NCBI RefSeq assembly: GCF_013463155.1
Contig: NZ_CP040781.1
Location: forward strand, 1,426,001-1,490,000
DNA length: 64,000 bases
Direction of reading: 5' to 3'
From: Staphylococcus sp. 17KM0847
GTDB taxonomy: Bacteria > Bacillota > Bacilli > Staphylococcales > Staphylococcaceae
The first letter of the stretch is position 1; the number at the start of each line of letters is the position of its first letter. Position numbers and translations under genes: made by a program. The notes beneath the pieces are model-generated. The model was not told the DNA's origin, did no database searches, and was given only the letters and a program-made list of their open reading frames with translations. Positions 38,709 to 52,586 of this stretch are shown in pieces.

Positions 38709-38822
38709 CCTGGCACCGTCCTACTCTTGCGGAACGTAAGTCCGACTACCATCGGCGCTAAAGAGCTTAACTACTGTGTTCGGCATGGGAACAGGTGTGA
38801 CCTCTTTGCCATAGGCACCAGA
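38709..38822 (-). rRNA. rrf: 5S ribosomal RNA
   Basis: On the minus strand it begins TCTGGTGCCTATGGC and ends near GGTGCCAGG, which pair to close the molecule; the internal CACACCTGTTCCCATGCCGA is the conserved 5S core. About 114 nt. A 75-base spacer separates it from 23S. Confidence 0.95.
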
Positions 38823-38897
38823 TAAAAGAATGTTATACATTCAAAACTAGATTGTAAGTATAAAAGTTTCACAAGAGAAACCGAAAGAATAAAAATT

Positions 38898-43630
<4,733 letters not shown>

Positions 43631-43765
43631 AGAAGTAAGCTTGATATAGCTCGTTTGATTGTTTAAGTCAATCACTCTCGAAAGTACTATCGTTAGTACT
43701 CAATTTATCGGAATTAACGTTGACATATTGTCATTCAGTTTTCAATGTTCATTTTGTATTAATTA

Positions 43766-43840
43766 TGGAGCGGGTGATGGGAATCGAACCCACAACATCA
43801 GCTTGGAAGGCTGAGGTTTTGCCATTAAACTACACCCGCA
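43766..43840 (-). tRNA. tRNA-Gly (TCC)
   Basis: A 75-nt cloverleaf with encoded CCA on the minus strand: TGCGGGTG acceptor, anticodon loop with TCC between CTCAGC and GCTGA stems, GGTTCGATTCC T-arm. It lies ~135 bases upstream of 16S in the same transcript. Confidence 0.95.
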
Positions 43841-43880
43841 TTATTTATTATTTTATATAATATTAAACGTTTCAAAAAGT

Positions 43881-43966
<86 letters not shown>

Positions 43967-44007
43967 TCGGTAATTTCGAGACAACTCACTTTATTAGAAC
44001 GAGATTT

Positions 44008-44036
44008 ATTATATCGAAACGTTTATTTGTTGTCAA
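44008..44036 (-). promoter_or_regulatory. rRNA operon promoter, proximal
   Basis: TTGACA (44031-44036), exactly 17 bases, TATAAT (44008-44013): a perfect sigma-A consensus promoter 42 bases upstream of tRNA-Leu. Confidence 0.93.
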
Positions 44037-44101
44037 CAATTTTTTAACATTAATTTAATTTTTGTAATCAGTTATTAACATTCATTTCAACAACGTATCT
44101 A

Positions 44102-44130
44102 AATATATCATGTTGCTTTTCATATGTCAA
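44102..44130 (-). promoter_or_regulatory. rRNA operon promoter, middle
   Basis: TTGACA (44125-44130), 17 bases, TATATT (44102-44107), one base from consensus, 94 bases upstream of the proximal promoter. Confidence 0.88.
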
Positions 44131-44172
44131 CAAATTATTTCGTCGCTTCTGTTTTTATTAGCGACTTTTGCT

Positions 44173-44201
44173 ATTATAAAAGTGCTCGGTCAAAATGTCA
44201 A
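44173..44201 (-). promoter_or_regulatory. rRNA operon promoter, distal
   Basis: TTGACA (44196-44201), 17 bases, TATAAT (44173-44178), again a perfect consensus promoter, 71 bases upstream of the middle one. From 44202 to 44339 nothing else is evident apart from A+T-rich sequence. Confidence 0.9.
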
Positions 44202-44339
44202 CTAGAAATCATCACTTTTATAAAATGTTTTAGCGTACATTTTAGGGACTGTATTAAACACTCTCTTTTATTACACTTTTTACATCTATTTTTTCAAAGC
44301 TTATCTGTAATTCTTTAACAATGAAAAAGCATTACTGAG

Positions 44340-44371
44340 ATGGGACATCGTAATACCTATACTCTGTCCCT
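44340..44371. repeat. GGGACA/TGTCCC hairpin between tex and the rRNA promoters
   Basis: GGGACA (44342-44347) and TGTCCC (44365-44370) form a short stem followed by TTTT on the plus strand. It lies just past the tex stop. The T-run is on the wrong side for terminating tex, so its role is unclear. Confidence 0.4.
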
Positions 44372-44399
44372 TTTCCCAGTTCATTTAGCTTTCATAGAT

Positions 44400-46553
44400 T
44401 TATGATTGATATGGATCGATCATTGTCAAAGATACTTTTTCTTTTTCACTATCTACACTTTCAATCCATACATCTACAATATCTCCTACATTTACCTTAT
44501 CCATTGGATGTTTTACAAACTGTTTAGATATTTTGGATATATGTACCAAACCGTCTTGTTTGACACCAATATCAACAAACGCACCAAAATCCACAACATT
44601 TCTCACCGTTCCACTCAACTTCATTCCTTTAGTCAAATCTGTGATAGATAAAATATCTGATTTCAGTTGAGGTGTTTCATAGTCTTCTCTCGGATCACGG
44701 TTCGGTGCGATTAAAGATTTAATAATATCTTCCAATGTAGGAACGCCAACATTTAATTGCTCTGCATATGTCTGCAAATTCAGTTTTGCGAGTACTTGTT
44801 TAGCTTGTGTAGTCCCAATGTCTTGACGTGTTAATCCAACCGCCTTTAACAATTCATATGTTGCTTGATAACTTTCAGGATGAATTGCTGTATTGTCAAG
44901 TGGATCCACACCATCTACAATACGCAAAAAACCTATACATTGTTCAAATGTTTTTTCGCCTAGACGTTTCACCTTTTTAATTTGTTGATGTTTCGTAAAT
45001 ATACCATTTTCTTCACGATAATCCACAATATTATTCGCAATTTGCTTTGATAAACCTGCAACATGTTGAAGTAACGTACTTGATGCTGTATTGATATCCA
45101 CTCCAACTTGGTTTACCGCCGTTTCAACAACAAAGTTCAGTGCTTCTGATAATGCTTTTTGATTCACGTCGTGCTGATATTGACCCACGCCAATGGATTT
45201 AGGATCAATTTTGACCAGTTCACTTAATGGGTCTTGAATTCGACGTCCAATAGATACTGCACTTCGCTCTTCAACTTGAAAATCCGGAAATTCTTGGCGT
45301 GCAATTTCAGACGCTGAATATACGGACGCACCCGCCTCATTGACAATGACATACTGTACATGTAAATCATGCTGTCGAATCATATCAGCTACAAACTGCT
45401 CTGTTTCACGACTTGCTGTACCATTACCTATCGCAACCAAGTCGATATCATATTCCTTTACTATCTCTAAAAATATTCGCTTTGCTTCTTCAACTTTGGC
45501 TGCTGGTGGATGTGGGTATATAACATTTTTATTCAGGAACATACCATACGGATTGACAACAGCTAATTTACACCCTGTACGAAATGCTGGATCTATCCCT
45601 AAAATTTGCTTACCTTTCAGTGGAGATTGTAACAATAAGTTTTTTAAGTTTTCACTAAATACGTGAATTGCCTGTGTTTCTGCCCTCTCTGTTAAATCAC
45701 CACGCAACTCTCTTTCAATAGACGGAAAAATTAAGCGCTTCATTGCATCATCAATCGCTGCTTTGACAATTTGTGAAGATGCTCCGTCACCCTTAACTTC
45801 TACGCGTTGTACTAACTGTGAAAGTTTATCTTTATCTGCTTCAATTTTCACAGATAAAACTTTTTCATTTTCACCACGATTCATTGCTAAAATACGATGA
45901 TTCGCAATTTTTTTGATCGGTTCACTATAATCATAGTACATCGTGAAGATCCCTTTTTCATCTTCTCCATTTTTCTTTTGTTTTGTAACAAGTAGACCCG
46001 TATGCCATACTTCACGTAAAATTTGTTTACGATATTTAGGATCATCTGCTATTTTTTCAGCAATAATATCTTTTGCGCCTTGAATCGCATCATCATAGGT
46101 TTGTACTTCATCATTTATATATGCTTCCACTTTTTCTTTAAGCGATACGTCAGATTGTTGCTTTAAAATCCATGTTGCTAATGATGCAAGCCCTTTACGT
46201 TTCGCTTCAGTGGCGCGTGTTTTTTTCTTTTGTTTATACGGACGATAAAGATCCTCAATACGTTGCAATTTAGTTTGGGCTAAAATATCTGCCTTTAATT
46301 GTTCTGTTAACATTCCCTGTTGTGCGATTGCCTGTATAATTTCCTCTTTACGCTTTTGTAAATGCACCATATACGCATAGCGATCATTTATTTTTTTTAT
46401 TGCTACTTCATCCAATCCTCCTGTTGCTTCTTTTCGATAACGTGCAATAAATGGTATTGTATTTTTTTCTTCTAACAATTTTAAAACTGATTTGATTTGT
46501 TTCACTGAAAATTGATATTCATTATGTATAGACTGAATAAGTGTGTCTGTCAT
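44400..46553 (-). CDS. tex: Tex family RNA-binding protein
   Basis: A 717-residue cytoplasmic protein: N-terminal helical Tex domain, a YqgF/RNase H-like domain around residue 330 (LGIDPAFRTGCKLAVVNPYG), helix-hairpin-helix motifs around 490-560 (NTASSTLLQHVAGLS), and a C-terminal S1 domain (~645-715, GTVRNVVDFGAFVDIGV). Linked to transcription and RNA handling; the exact activity is not settled. AAGGAGCAG precedes the ATG. Stands alone between sigB and the rRNA operon. Confidence 0.95.
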   Translation of the reverse strand: MTDTLIQSIHNEYQFSVKQIKSVLKLLEEKNTIPFIARYRKEATGGLDEVAIKKINDRYAYMVHLQKRKEEIIQAIAQQGMLTEQLKADILAQTKLQRIEDLYRPYKQKKKTRATEAKRKGLASLATWILKQQSDVSLKEKVEAYINDEVQTYDDAIQGAKDIIAEKIADDPKYRKQILREVWHTGLLVTKQKKNGEDEKGIFTMYYDYSEPIKKIANHRILAMNRGENEKVLSVKIEADKDKLSQLVQRVEVKGDGASSQIVKAAIDDAMKRLIFPSIERELRGDLTERAETQAIHVFSENLKNLLLQSPLKGKQILGIDPAFRTGCKLAVVNPYGMFLNKNVIYPHPPAAKVEEAKRIFLEIVKEYDIDLVAIGNGTASRETEQFVADMIRQHDLHVQYVIVNEAGASVYSASEIARQEFPDFQVEERSAVSIGRRIQDPLSELVKIDPKSIGVGQYQHDVNQKALSEALNFVVETAVNQVGVDINTASSTLLQHVAGLSKQIANNIVDYREENGIFTKHQQIKKVKRLGEKTFEQCIGFLRIVDGVDPLDNTAIHPESYQATYELLKAVGLTRQDIGTTQAKQVLAKLNLQTYAEQLNVGVPTLEDIIKSLIAPNRDPREDYETPQLKSDILSITDLTKGMKLSGTVRNVVDFGAFVDIGVKQDGLVHISKISKQFVKHPMDKVNVGDIVDVWIESVDSEKEKVSLTMIDPYQS

Positions 46554-46695
46554 TTTCCTTACTGCTCCTTTTTTTCAATTCAGTTATTCAACTTAATATA
46601 TACACTCCATTTTAACATGACAATTATTAAAAAACTTTAATCGATTCCGTAGTATGTATGATTCGAGACGTTCATTGTTTTACTAATTAACAAAT

Positions 46696-46744
46696 AAGCA
46701 CAACACTTTTCATAACAAAAGTGCTATGCAAAGTCATTGTGCTT
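46696..46744 (-). terminator. Probable sigB operon terminator
   Basis: AAGCACAA (46696-46703) pairs with TTGTGCTT (46737-46744), enclosing a second hairpin CACTTTT/AAAAGTG. On the minus strand ATTTG follows. It starts ~34 bases after the sigB stop. Confidence 0.65.
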
Positions 46745-46777
46745 AATTTAATCTCTCTATCCGACAGCCTTCTGTTT

Positions 46778-47548
46778 TTACTCTTTCGCTGCCTCTTGCA
46801 ACTTTTTAATAGCCGTTCGTTGCAATCGTGATACGTGCATTTGACTTAAACCTATACGTTCTCCTGTCTCTTTTTGGCTTAGTCCTTCAATAAATGTGCA
46901 TTGGATAATTTCTTGTTCTCGCTCTGATAGTATCGGTAAAATACGTTCTAAAATAATACGTTTTTCAGTCAAGTCATAGTTATCATCTTGTGCCCCCATA
47001 ATATCAAGCAATGTTACAGTAGAGCCATCTTTATCTGCTTCGATTGAATGATCTACACTGAGCGCATTATAACTCTGCCCCATTTCCATTGCTTCTAACA
47101 CTTCTTCGTCTGACACTTCTAAATATTCTGCAATTTCTCTTATGGAGGGAGAACGTTCCAATTCATTTGTCAACGTATCTATCGCTTTCTTAATACGTGG
47201 ACCAATTTCTTTAATTCTTCTAGGTACATGTACACTCCAAGTTTTGTCTCTTAAATAACGTTTTATCTCACCGATAACTGTCGGTACTAAAAAAGCTTCA
47301 AATTTCCGATCAAATGATAAATCAAAACGATTAATTGCGCCAATTAACCCCACCATTCCTACTTGAACTAAATCTTCGTGATGGGACTGCCCTTTTGAAT
47401 ATTTATAAGCAAGAGATTCTATTAGTTTTTCATAATGCTTAACAAGTTGTTCTTGTGCTTCTTTGTCTCGATTTTTTTGGTGTGCTAAAATCCATTCATT
47501 AATCTGTTCTGCTGAAACATTATTCACTGGTTTCGATGCTTTCGTCAT
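46778..47548 (-). CDS. sigB: RNA polymerase sigma factor SigB
   Basis: A 256-residue group 3 sigma factor of the SigB/SigF/SigG type. Region 2 ([21 protein letters not shown]) and the region 4 helix-turn-helix ([25 protein letters not shown]) are clear. It controls the general stress regulon. Its start overlaps the end of rsbW by 29 bases, so sigma and anti-sigma are co-translated. Confidence 0.98.
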   Translation of the reverse strand: MTKASKPVNNVSAEQINEWILAHQKNRDKEAQEQLVKHYEKLIESLAYKYSKGQSHHEDLVQVGMVGLIGAINRFDLSFDRKFEAFLVPTVIGEIKRYLRDKTWSVHVPRRIKEIGPRIKKAIDTLTNELERSPSIREIAEYLEVSDEEVLEAMEMGQSYNALSVDHSIEADKDGSTVTLLDIMGAQDDNYDLTEKRIILERILPILSEREQEIIQCTFIEGLSQKETGERIGLSQMHVSRLQRTAIKKLQEAAKE

Positions 47549-48002
47549 GGTTTCGCACCTGCTCTTTTTTTATATACTTAATCATACTAATCGTCACACC
47601 AGCATCTTTGCTTACAGTTACTTCATCCATTAATGCTTCAATCAAAAATAAACCGAGTCCGCCTTCACGTAAAAAATCAATATTTTCATTTTGTTGATAA
47701 GGACCTAATTGTTGTTTGGCTTCTTGATAATTAAAGCTAGCCCCTTGATCAGAAACAACAACTTTAACATATGTTTCTGCCAATTCAAATACAACTGTAA
47801 TGTACCCTTTTTCTTCTTGGTTTTTATATGCGTGTTTTACAGCATTAGTGACCGCTTCACTCACCGCAATTTTAGCATCTTCAATATCATTATATGAGGC
47901 ATTAGCACGATTAAAGACGCCAGATAATGTCAATCGAATTAAACTTACATATTCTGGCGAAGCAGGCAAACGCATTTCAATAACATCTTGTTCATACGGC
48001 AT
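47520..48002 (-). CDS. rsbW: Anti-sigma-B factor and kinase RsbW
   Basis: A 160-residue GHKL-fold serine kinase that holds SigB inactive and phosphorylates RsbV. The N box [14 protein letters not shown] and the G box [16 protein letters not shown] are visible. GGAGGTCG precedes the ATG. It sits between rsbV and sigB. Confidence 0.97.
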   Translation of the reverse strand: MPYEQDVIEMRLPASPEYVSLIRLTLSGVFNRANASYNDIEDAKIAVSEAVTNAVKHAYKNQEEKGYITVVFELAETYVKVVVSDQGASFNYQEAKQQLGPYQQNENIDFLREGGLGLFLIEALMDEVTVSKDAGVTISMIKYIKKEQVRNHDESIETSE

Positions 48003-48003
48003 G

Positions 48004-48330
48004 TTATTCGACCTCCGTTCCTTGATTCACATGCATTAAATCATCAAGACCTGTAATATCAAATAAACGCTTAATACGATCATTTACTCCTAAAATATAC
48101 AACGCTTTATCGTGCTGATTTAAAGCTTTTAATGTACCTACAAATAAACCTAAACCTGTTGAATCCATATATGTTAAATTTGTAAGATTCACATGAATAT
48201 CATGCGTTCCTTCTTGACGAATTGGTAATAGTACCGCTTCTAACTCTGGTACTGTGGCAACATCTAGCTCTCCTGCAACAGTAATTTCGTAATATTGATC
48301 GTACTCCTGTGTTTCTATATTAAGGTTCAT
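48004..48330 (-). CDS. rsbV: Anti-anti-sigma factor RsbV
   Basis: A 108-residue STAS-domain protein. The regulatory serine lies in [15 protein letters not shown] (near residue 57). Unphosphorylated RsbV binds RsbW and frees SigB. AGGAG precedes the ATG. Confidence 0.97.
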   Translation of the reverse strand: MNLNIETQEYDQYYEITVAGELDVATVPELEAVLLPIRQEGTHDIHVNLTNLTYMDSTGLGLFVGTLKALNQHDKALYILGVNDRIKRLFDITGLDDLMHVNQGTEVE

Positions 48331-48368
48331 TGTTTATACACTCCTAGAATTAATCTCTACGCTCCATT

Positions 48369-48393
48369 TTACCCTATTTTACATCTTATAATC
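48369..48393 (-). promoter_or_regulatory. Possible SigB-dependent promoter before rsbV
   Basis: GATTAT (48388-48393), 13 bases, GGGTAA (48369-48374) resembles the SigB consensus GTTTWW-N12-15-GGGWAT. A SigB-dependent promoter in this position is known in S. aureus and gives positive feedback. Confidence 0.45.
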
Positions 48394-48406
48394 TTTTATG
48401 GTGTAT

Positions 48407-49411
48407 TTAATCTACCCGTTTGATAATTAATATCGTCAAATCATCACGCTTACTTTTTTGTTGTAGATGGAGCAATGTTTCATACAACATTTGTACAATA
48501 TCTTGTGGATGTAAGTCTTTATATTTAAGAATGAAGTTAAGCAAGTAATCTTTGTTAATAAAATTCCCTGCTTCATCTCGTATTTCTGTCACCCCATCTG
48601 TAAAAATAATAATCATGTCATTACGTTCTATTTTTATTTCTTGCTGTTGATAGCGCGTAGTAGGACTTACACCTAAGACACGTCCTCTAACTGTAATCTC
48701 TTCAAAAGTATCTGACGCTGCTCTAAAAATGTAACCCGGCTCATGACCAGCGGAACTACAATACAGTACATGATTCAAATCTTCATACAAACCATAAAAC
48801 ATCGTCACAAACATATTTTGATTAACATTCTTTTCAACTACTCGATTGAGGCGTTTCAATCCATCATTAGGCAATTGTGAATGTCCATAAGAATCCATAC
48901 CAAATTTAATCATACTCATTGCTAATGCTGCTGGTATACCTTTGCCGATAACATCTGCAACTGCAAAGCTCATCGTTCCATCTTTATGATCGATTAAGTT
49001 GAAATAATCACCACTCACACGTTGTGCAGCTACGGATATCACACCGATTTGAATACTATCAAATTGGGGAATATCTGCTTTAAGCATGGTTTGTTGTAAA
49101 CGTGCTGCTAAATCCATCTCTTTATCGTGCACTTCCATACGATCTACTAATCGTTTATAATCCGAATAATTATAGCCAAAGCTTTGAATCACTGCTTCCA
49201 GTACATCTAAGCTCTGAGCAATCTCGTGTTGTGTGTATTGTCCCTGTTCTAAATATGTTTTATGTCTATGTACGATTGCTTCTGGTGTAATACTCTCTTC
49301 TGGTAAGTTACTGGCAAATGTACGCGCTTGTTCTAACACACGTTCTTTATCTTCATGTTGTAAAAAGCGTTCGATCAATTCAAAATAATAATTTCTTTTT
49401 GATTGCGCCAA
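48407..49411 (-). CDS. rsbU: RsbU, PP2C phosphatase activating SigB
   Basis: A 334-residue protein: N-terminal helical domain (residues ~1-85) and a PP2C-type phosphatase domain (~120-334) with FAVADVIGKGIPAALAM and IFTDGVTEIRDEAG, which hold metal-binding aspartates. It dephosphorylates RsbV. The start is TTG 49409-49411, eight bases after GGAG; the GTG at 49420 lies within the ribosome site. No other signal is obvious in 49412-49677. Confidence 0.95.
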   Translation of the reverse strand: MAQSKRNYYFELIERFLQHEDKERVLEQARTFASNLPEESITPEAIVHRHKTYLEQGQYTQHEIAQSLDVLEAVIQSFGYNYSDYKRLVDRMEVHDKEMDLAARLQQTMLKADIPQFDSIQIGVISVAAQRVSGDYFNLIDHKDGTMSFAVADVIGKGIPAALAMSMIKFGMDSYGHSQLPNDGLKRLNRVVEKNVNQNMFVTMFYGLYEDLNHVLYCSSAGHEPGYIFRAASDTFEEITVRGRVLGVSPTTRYQQQEIKIERNDMIIIFTDGVTEIRDEAGNFINKDYLLNFILKYKDLHPQDIVQMLYETLLHLQQKSKRDDLTILIIKRVD

Positions 49412-49677
49412 TATTAGCACTCCTTCTTTCGAGCTTTAGTCTCATTATTCTCTTTGAATATTTATTATTACCAAAGATACACACGTAACAGAAACTTCAC
49501 ACTTGAAACATAACACCATTCAACAATGCTAGCAATATGAAGAAATGAGACAAAATTTTAATCACTAAATTTTATAAATTCACGTAATTAGAAAATGGTA
49601 TATCTTGACCTTTATCACTGTTAATTAGTATATATATTTAAATATTTTAATCATACGATCTATAACTCAAGCCATAT

Positions 49678-49711
49678 TAAAAGCTGGAAACAATAATATT
49701 TCCCAGCTTTA
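49678..49711 (-). terminator. mazEF terminator
   Basis: TAAAGCTGGGAAA and TTTCCAGCTTT pair on the minus strand and are followed by TAATA. It lies about 105 bases after the mazF stop and would partly separate mazEF from rsbU. Confidence 0.75.
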
Positions 49712-49816
49712 ATATCTCTCTTGTATATTGTACTTGTTCATAGTCGATTGCATATCCTCTTCTCATACAATGCAATATATTAACACGACTTGAATGATAC
49801 CTTTACATTGTTTAAC

Positions 49817-50170
49817 CTACTTTGACGCATTAACATGAAGACCTAAACTAATACCTAAAGCATTGTTCACTTCTTTCATCTTGTCGTCTGATAAAAAAGT
49901 AAGTTTTTCTTTTAGCCTTTTTTTATCAACCGTTCTGATTTGTTCTAACAGAATAACAGAGTCTTTATCAAGTTTGTATTTGTTTTTATCTATCTCTACA
50001 TGGGTCGGAATTTTAGCTTTATTAATCCTCCCTGTAATCGCTGCTACAATAACTGTTGGACTATATTTATTACCAGTATCATTTTGAATGATAACGACAG
50101 GTCTTACTCCCCCTTGCTCAGATCCCTTAACTGGCGACAAATCTGCTAGAAACACATCACCACGCTTCAT
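49817..50170 (-). CDS. mazF: Endoribonuclease toxin MazF
   Basis: A 117-residue toxin that cleaves mRNA at short sequences (UACAU in S. aureus). N-terminal [31 protein letters not shown] and [10 protein letters not shown] are family motifs. The ATG directly follows the stop of mazE. In staphylococci mazEF is linked to the sigB operon, as here. Confidence 0.96.
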   Translation of the reverse strand: MKRGDVFLADLSPVKGSEQGGVRPVVIIQNDTGNKYSPTVIVAAITGRINKAKIPTHVEIDKNKYKLDKDSVILLEQIRTVDKKRLKEKLTFLSDDKMKEVNNALGISLGLHVNASK

Positions 50171-50341
50171 TTAGTCATCCTGTTTATCTGATAATAAGTG
50201 TGATTCATTACAATCGCACGCTTCACATTCGACTGAATAGGCTTCTGTTGCTAGGGAGAGATTCAAATCTGCCATTTGGGCATAACCTTCCTTCAGTGAC
50301 TGCTCTAAATTTTTAAACTTTGTTTGATTGAATACTGACAT
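50171..50341 (-). CDS. mazE: Antitoxin MazE
   Basis: A 56-residue staphylococcal MazE. The block [14 protein letters not shown] [20 protein letters not shown] and the ECEACDCNE segment near the C terminus are typical of this lineage, whose MazE is unrelated in sequence to enteric MazE. The start is ATG 50341 after GGAGGG. It directly precedes mazF with no gap. Confidence 0.95.
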   Translation of the reverse strand: MSVFNQTKFKNLEQSLKEGYAQMADLNLSLATEAYSVECEACDCNESHLLSDKQDD

Positions 50342-50430
50342 TCTAAGACCCTCCACATCAATTCAATACACTTTAAAAATCGCTTTTAATCACTCATAAT
50401 CATAACAAAAATGATTTCAAACCACCATAA

Positions 50431-51579
50431 CTATTTTAACAATTCATTGAAAACATCTACATGGTTTTCCGTTTTATAAACACGTGGTATACGACGTCCC
50501 AAATTACATAGCACCTCATAATTAATGGTTTGTTGCTGTATAGCAATCGCTTCTAATGATTGAGGGTTATGCGCCTTATTGTCTAGTATAACTACACGAT
50601 CCCCTTGTTTAATATGAGATGGGACACGTACCACTGTCTGATCCATGCTAATTCGACCCACAACTTCACATTGGTTTCCATCGATACTTACACTTGCTCC
50701 CTGCATTACTCGCAAGTAGCCATCTGCATAACCAATAGGCAATAAAGCAATATGCATACGTTCCGAAGCTGTAAATGTTTCTCCATAACCGATTTTTTCT
50801 CCTGCCTCCAACTGTTTCACTTGCATAACTGTCGTTTCTACTCGTGCAGTTGGTTTTAAACGTGCGGTACCTTTAGATTCAATAAACTCGCTTGGATAAT
50901 AGCCATATAATGCAATACCTGGTCGAAAAGCATTACATATCTCTGGATCAAAACGTAATGTACCGGCAGAGTTCTGAATATGAATGTATGCTGGTCTATC
51001 AGCACTTTCAATCAAAGATTCAAAACGTTGATATTGCTGTTGTGCAGAATCATTTTCTTCATCTGCTGATGCAAAGTGTGAAAAAGTCCCTTCAAATATA
51101 AGCTGTTCGTGTTGATTAATGGTATGAATGATCGCCTGATACGTCTCACTATCTTTAATACCTAGACGGTTCATACCTGTATCTAACTTAATATGAAGCC
51201 ACAATGACTTAGTACTTTCTTCATCAATATGCTCAATAGCAGCATCCAACCACTCTTTAGAAGGGACAGCAACAGCAACACGATGCTGTATCGCTTTATT
51301 AATAGCCTCTGGAGGAATACTTGATAATATTAATATTTTCTCTTTAATTCCATGCATGCGTAGTTCAATAGCCTCATCAAGTGTAGCGACACAGAAAAAA
51401 GTTACACCTAACTTTGAAAGGTGGTTCGCAACACCTACACTTCCTAATCCGTATGAATTTGCTTTAACAACTGCCATCATTGTTTTATTCGGATGACATT
51501 TTGTGAGTGCATAAAAATTTTCAGTAATAGCATCTAAATCTACTGTTAATGTTGTATTGCGATAATATTTTTCTGACAA
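50431..51579 (-). CDS. alr: Alanine racemase
   Basis: A 382-residue PLP enzyme that makes D-alanine for peptidoglycan. The cofactor lysine is K39 in VVKANSYGLG; the catalytic tyrosine lies in IGYGETFTA. The start is a TTG at 51579 with AAGGAT upstream. It ends 89 bases before mazE. Confidence 0.96.
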   Translation of the reverse strand: MSEKYYRNTTLTVDLDAITENFYALTKCHPNKTMMAVVKANSYGLGSVGVANHLSKLGVTFFCVATLDEAIELRMHGIKEKILILSSIPPEAINKAIQHRVAVAVPSKEWLDAAIEHIDEESTKSLWLHIKLDTGMNRLGIKDSETYQAIIHTINQHEQLIFEGTFSHFASADEENDSAQQQYQRFESLIESADRPAYIHIQNSAGTLRFDPEICNAFRPGIALYGYYPSEFIESKGTARLKPTARVETTVMQVKQLEAGEKIGYGETFTASERMHIALLPIGYADGYLRVMQGASVSIDGNQCEVVGRISMDQTVVRVPSHIKQGDRVVILDNKAHNPQSLEAIAIQQQTINYEVLCNLGRRIPRVYKTENHVDVFNELLK

Positions 51580-51624
51580 ATCCTTGTCACCTTCCTCATG
51601 CTCAATATCTATTATACTTCTTTG

Positions 51625-51990
51625 TTATTTTTTGTTTTCTTGCTGTTCAATGATGACTTGACTCATCGCATAATGCATCGTATGTGTAATAGATACATGT
51701 ACAATAAACCCTTCAAATATAATATAAGGTTTTCCATTTTCATCATTATCACAATGTATTTCTTTAAACGCAATCTCCTTACCAATCCCTGTACCTAGTG
51801 CTTTGCTAAAAGCTTCTTTCACAGCAAAACGTCCTGCTAAAAATTCAAGTTGTCTTTGTGGATGTGTAAACATATGATATTGCTGCTTTTCACCCTCACT
51901 TAATATACGTGCAATAAATTTAGGCTGGTGCTCCACAAGTTGTCGGATACGTGATATTTCAACTAGATCTATCCCTACTCCGTATATCAT
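51625..51990 (-). CDS. acpS: Holo-[acyl-carrier-protein] synthase
   Basis: A 121-residue 4'-phosphopantetheinyl transferase that activates ACP for fatty-acid synthesis. [12 protein letters not shown] and [19 protein letters not shown] hold the magnesium-binding residues. It overlaps the preceding PH-domain gene by four bases. Confidence 0.97.
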   Translation of the reverse strand: MIYGVGIDLVEISRIRQLVEHQPKFIARILSEGEKQQYHMFTHPQRQLEFLAGRFAVKEAFSKALGTGIGKEIAFKEIHCDNDENGKPYIIFEGFIVHVSITHTMHYAMSQVIIEQQENKK

Positions 51991-52586
51991 ACTTTTTCAC
52001 CTTCATTGTTTGATTGCGTGTCTTCTATTTTATCATATTTTTCTTCTGGTATGGATGACACGCTATGCTGTACTTCTTGACTTATTGTCCTGCGTTCTGG
52101 TTGTCCTATATCATCAAGGATTCTCTTTTGAATGATGCGTTTAATCTTTAATGCTTCTTTTTTGGGAATAAGCTGGATTTGGGCATTGCCTCCTGCTGTT
52201 GAAACTGTTAATGTTGCTAAGCCATACTTACGCATAATAAATCCTTCATCAATATCAATGTTTTGGATACGGAACAAAGGAATTTTTAGTTCTTTTACAA
52301 AAATAAAACCTTTCCGTACAACAACACCTTGTTCTGAGTAGTTATACCTAAAAATGTGATAAGCATAGGCTGGTTTAAGCCATACAAAGATGATCAAAAA
52401 AAGTATAAGTACTACTAAAAGCCCTGCCGCTATCCACCACATGATGGTTTGAAATGGTACAAAAAAGCTAACAATTAAATGCAAAACGGCTAAAATTCCT
52501 ATAATAACAGAAATAATCAGTGACACTATACGCATTACTTTAGGGGCTTGTTCTGCCATTCTCCTATAATTACCATCTGTCATCAT
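51987..52586 (-). CDS. PH-domain membrane protein (YdbS-like)
   Basis: A 199-residue protein: two transmembrane segments (about residues 18-75), then a bacterial PH (DUF304-like) domain with [22 protein letters not shown] and LTVSTAGG, and a charged C-terminal tail. The start is ATG 52586, eight bases after GGAGG; it overlaps the next gene upstream by 17 bases. It belongs to a three-gene set of such proteins read before acpS. Function is not established; the Bacillus homologues affect resistance to amylocyclicin. Confidence 0.8.
   Translation of the reverse strand: MMTDGNYRRMAEQAPKVMRIVSLIISVIIGILAVLHLIVSFFVPFQTIMWWIAAGLLVVLILFLIIFVWLKPAYAYHIFRYNYSEQGVVVRKGFIFVKELKIPLFRIQNIDIDEGFIMRKYGLATLTVSTAGGNAQIQLIPKKEALKIKRIIQKRILDDIGQPERRTISQEVQHSVSSIPEEKYDKIEDTQSNNEGEKV

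Noticed and set aside
44340-44371. Hairpin as tex terminator
   Set aside because: The T-run follows on the plus strand, opposite to tex transcription; left as an unassigned repeat.
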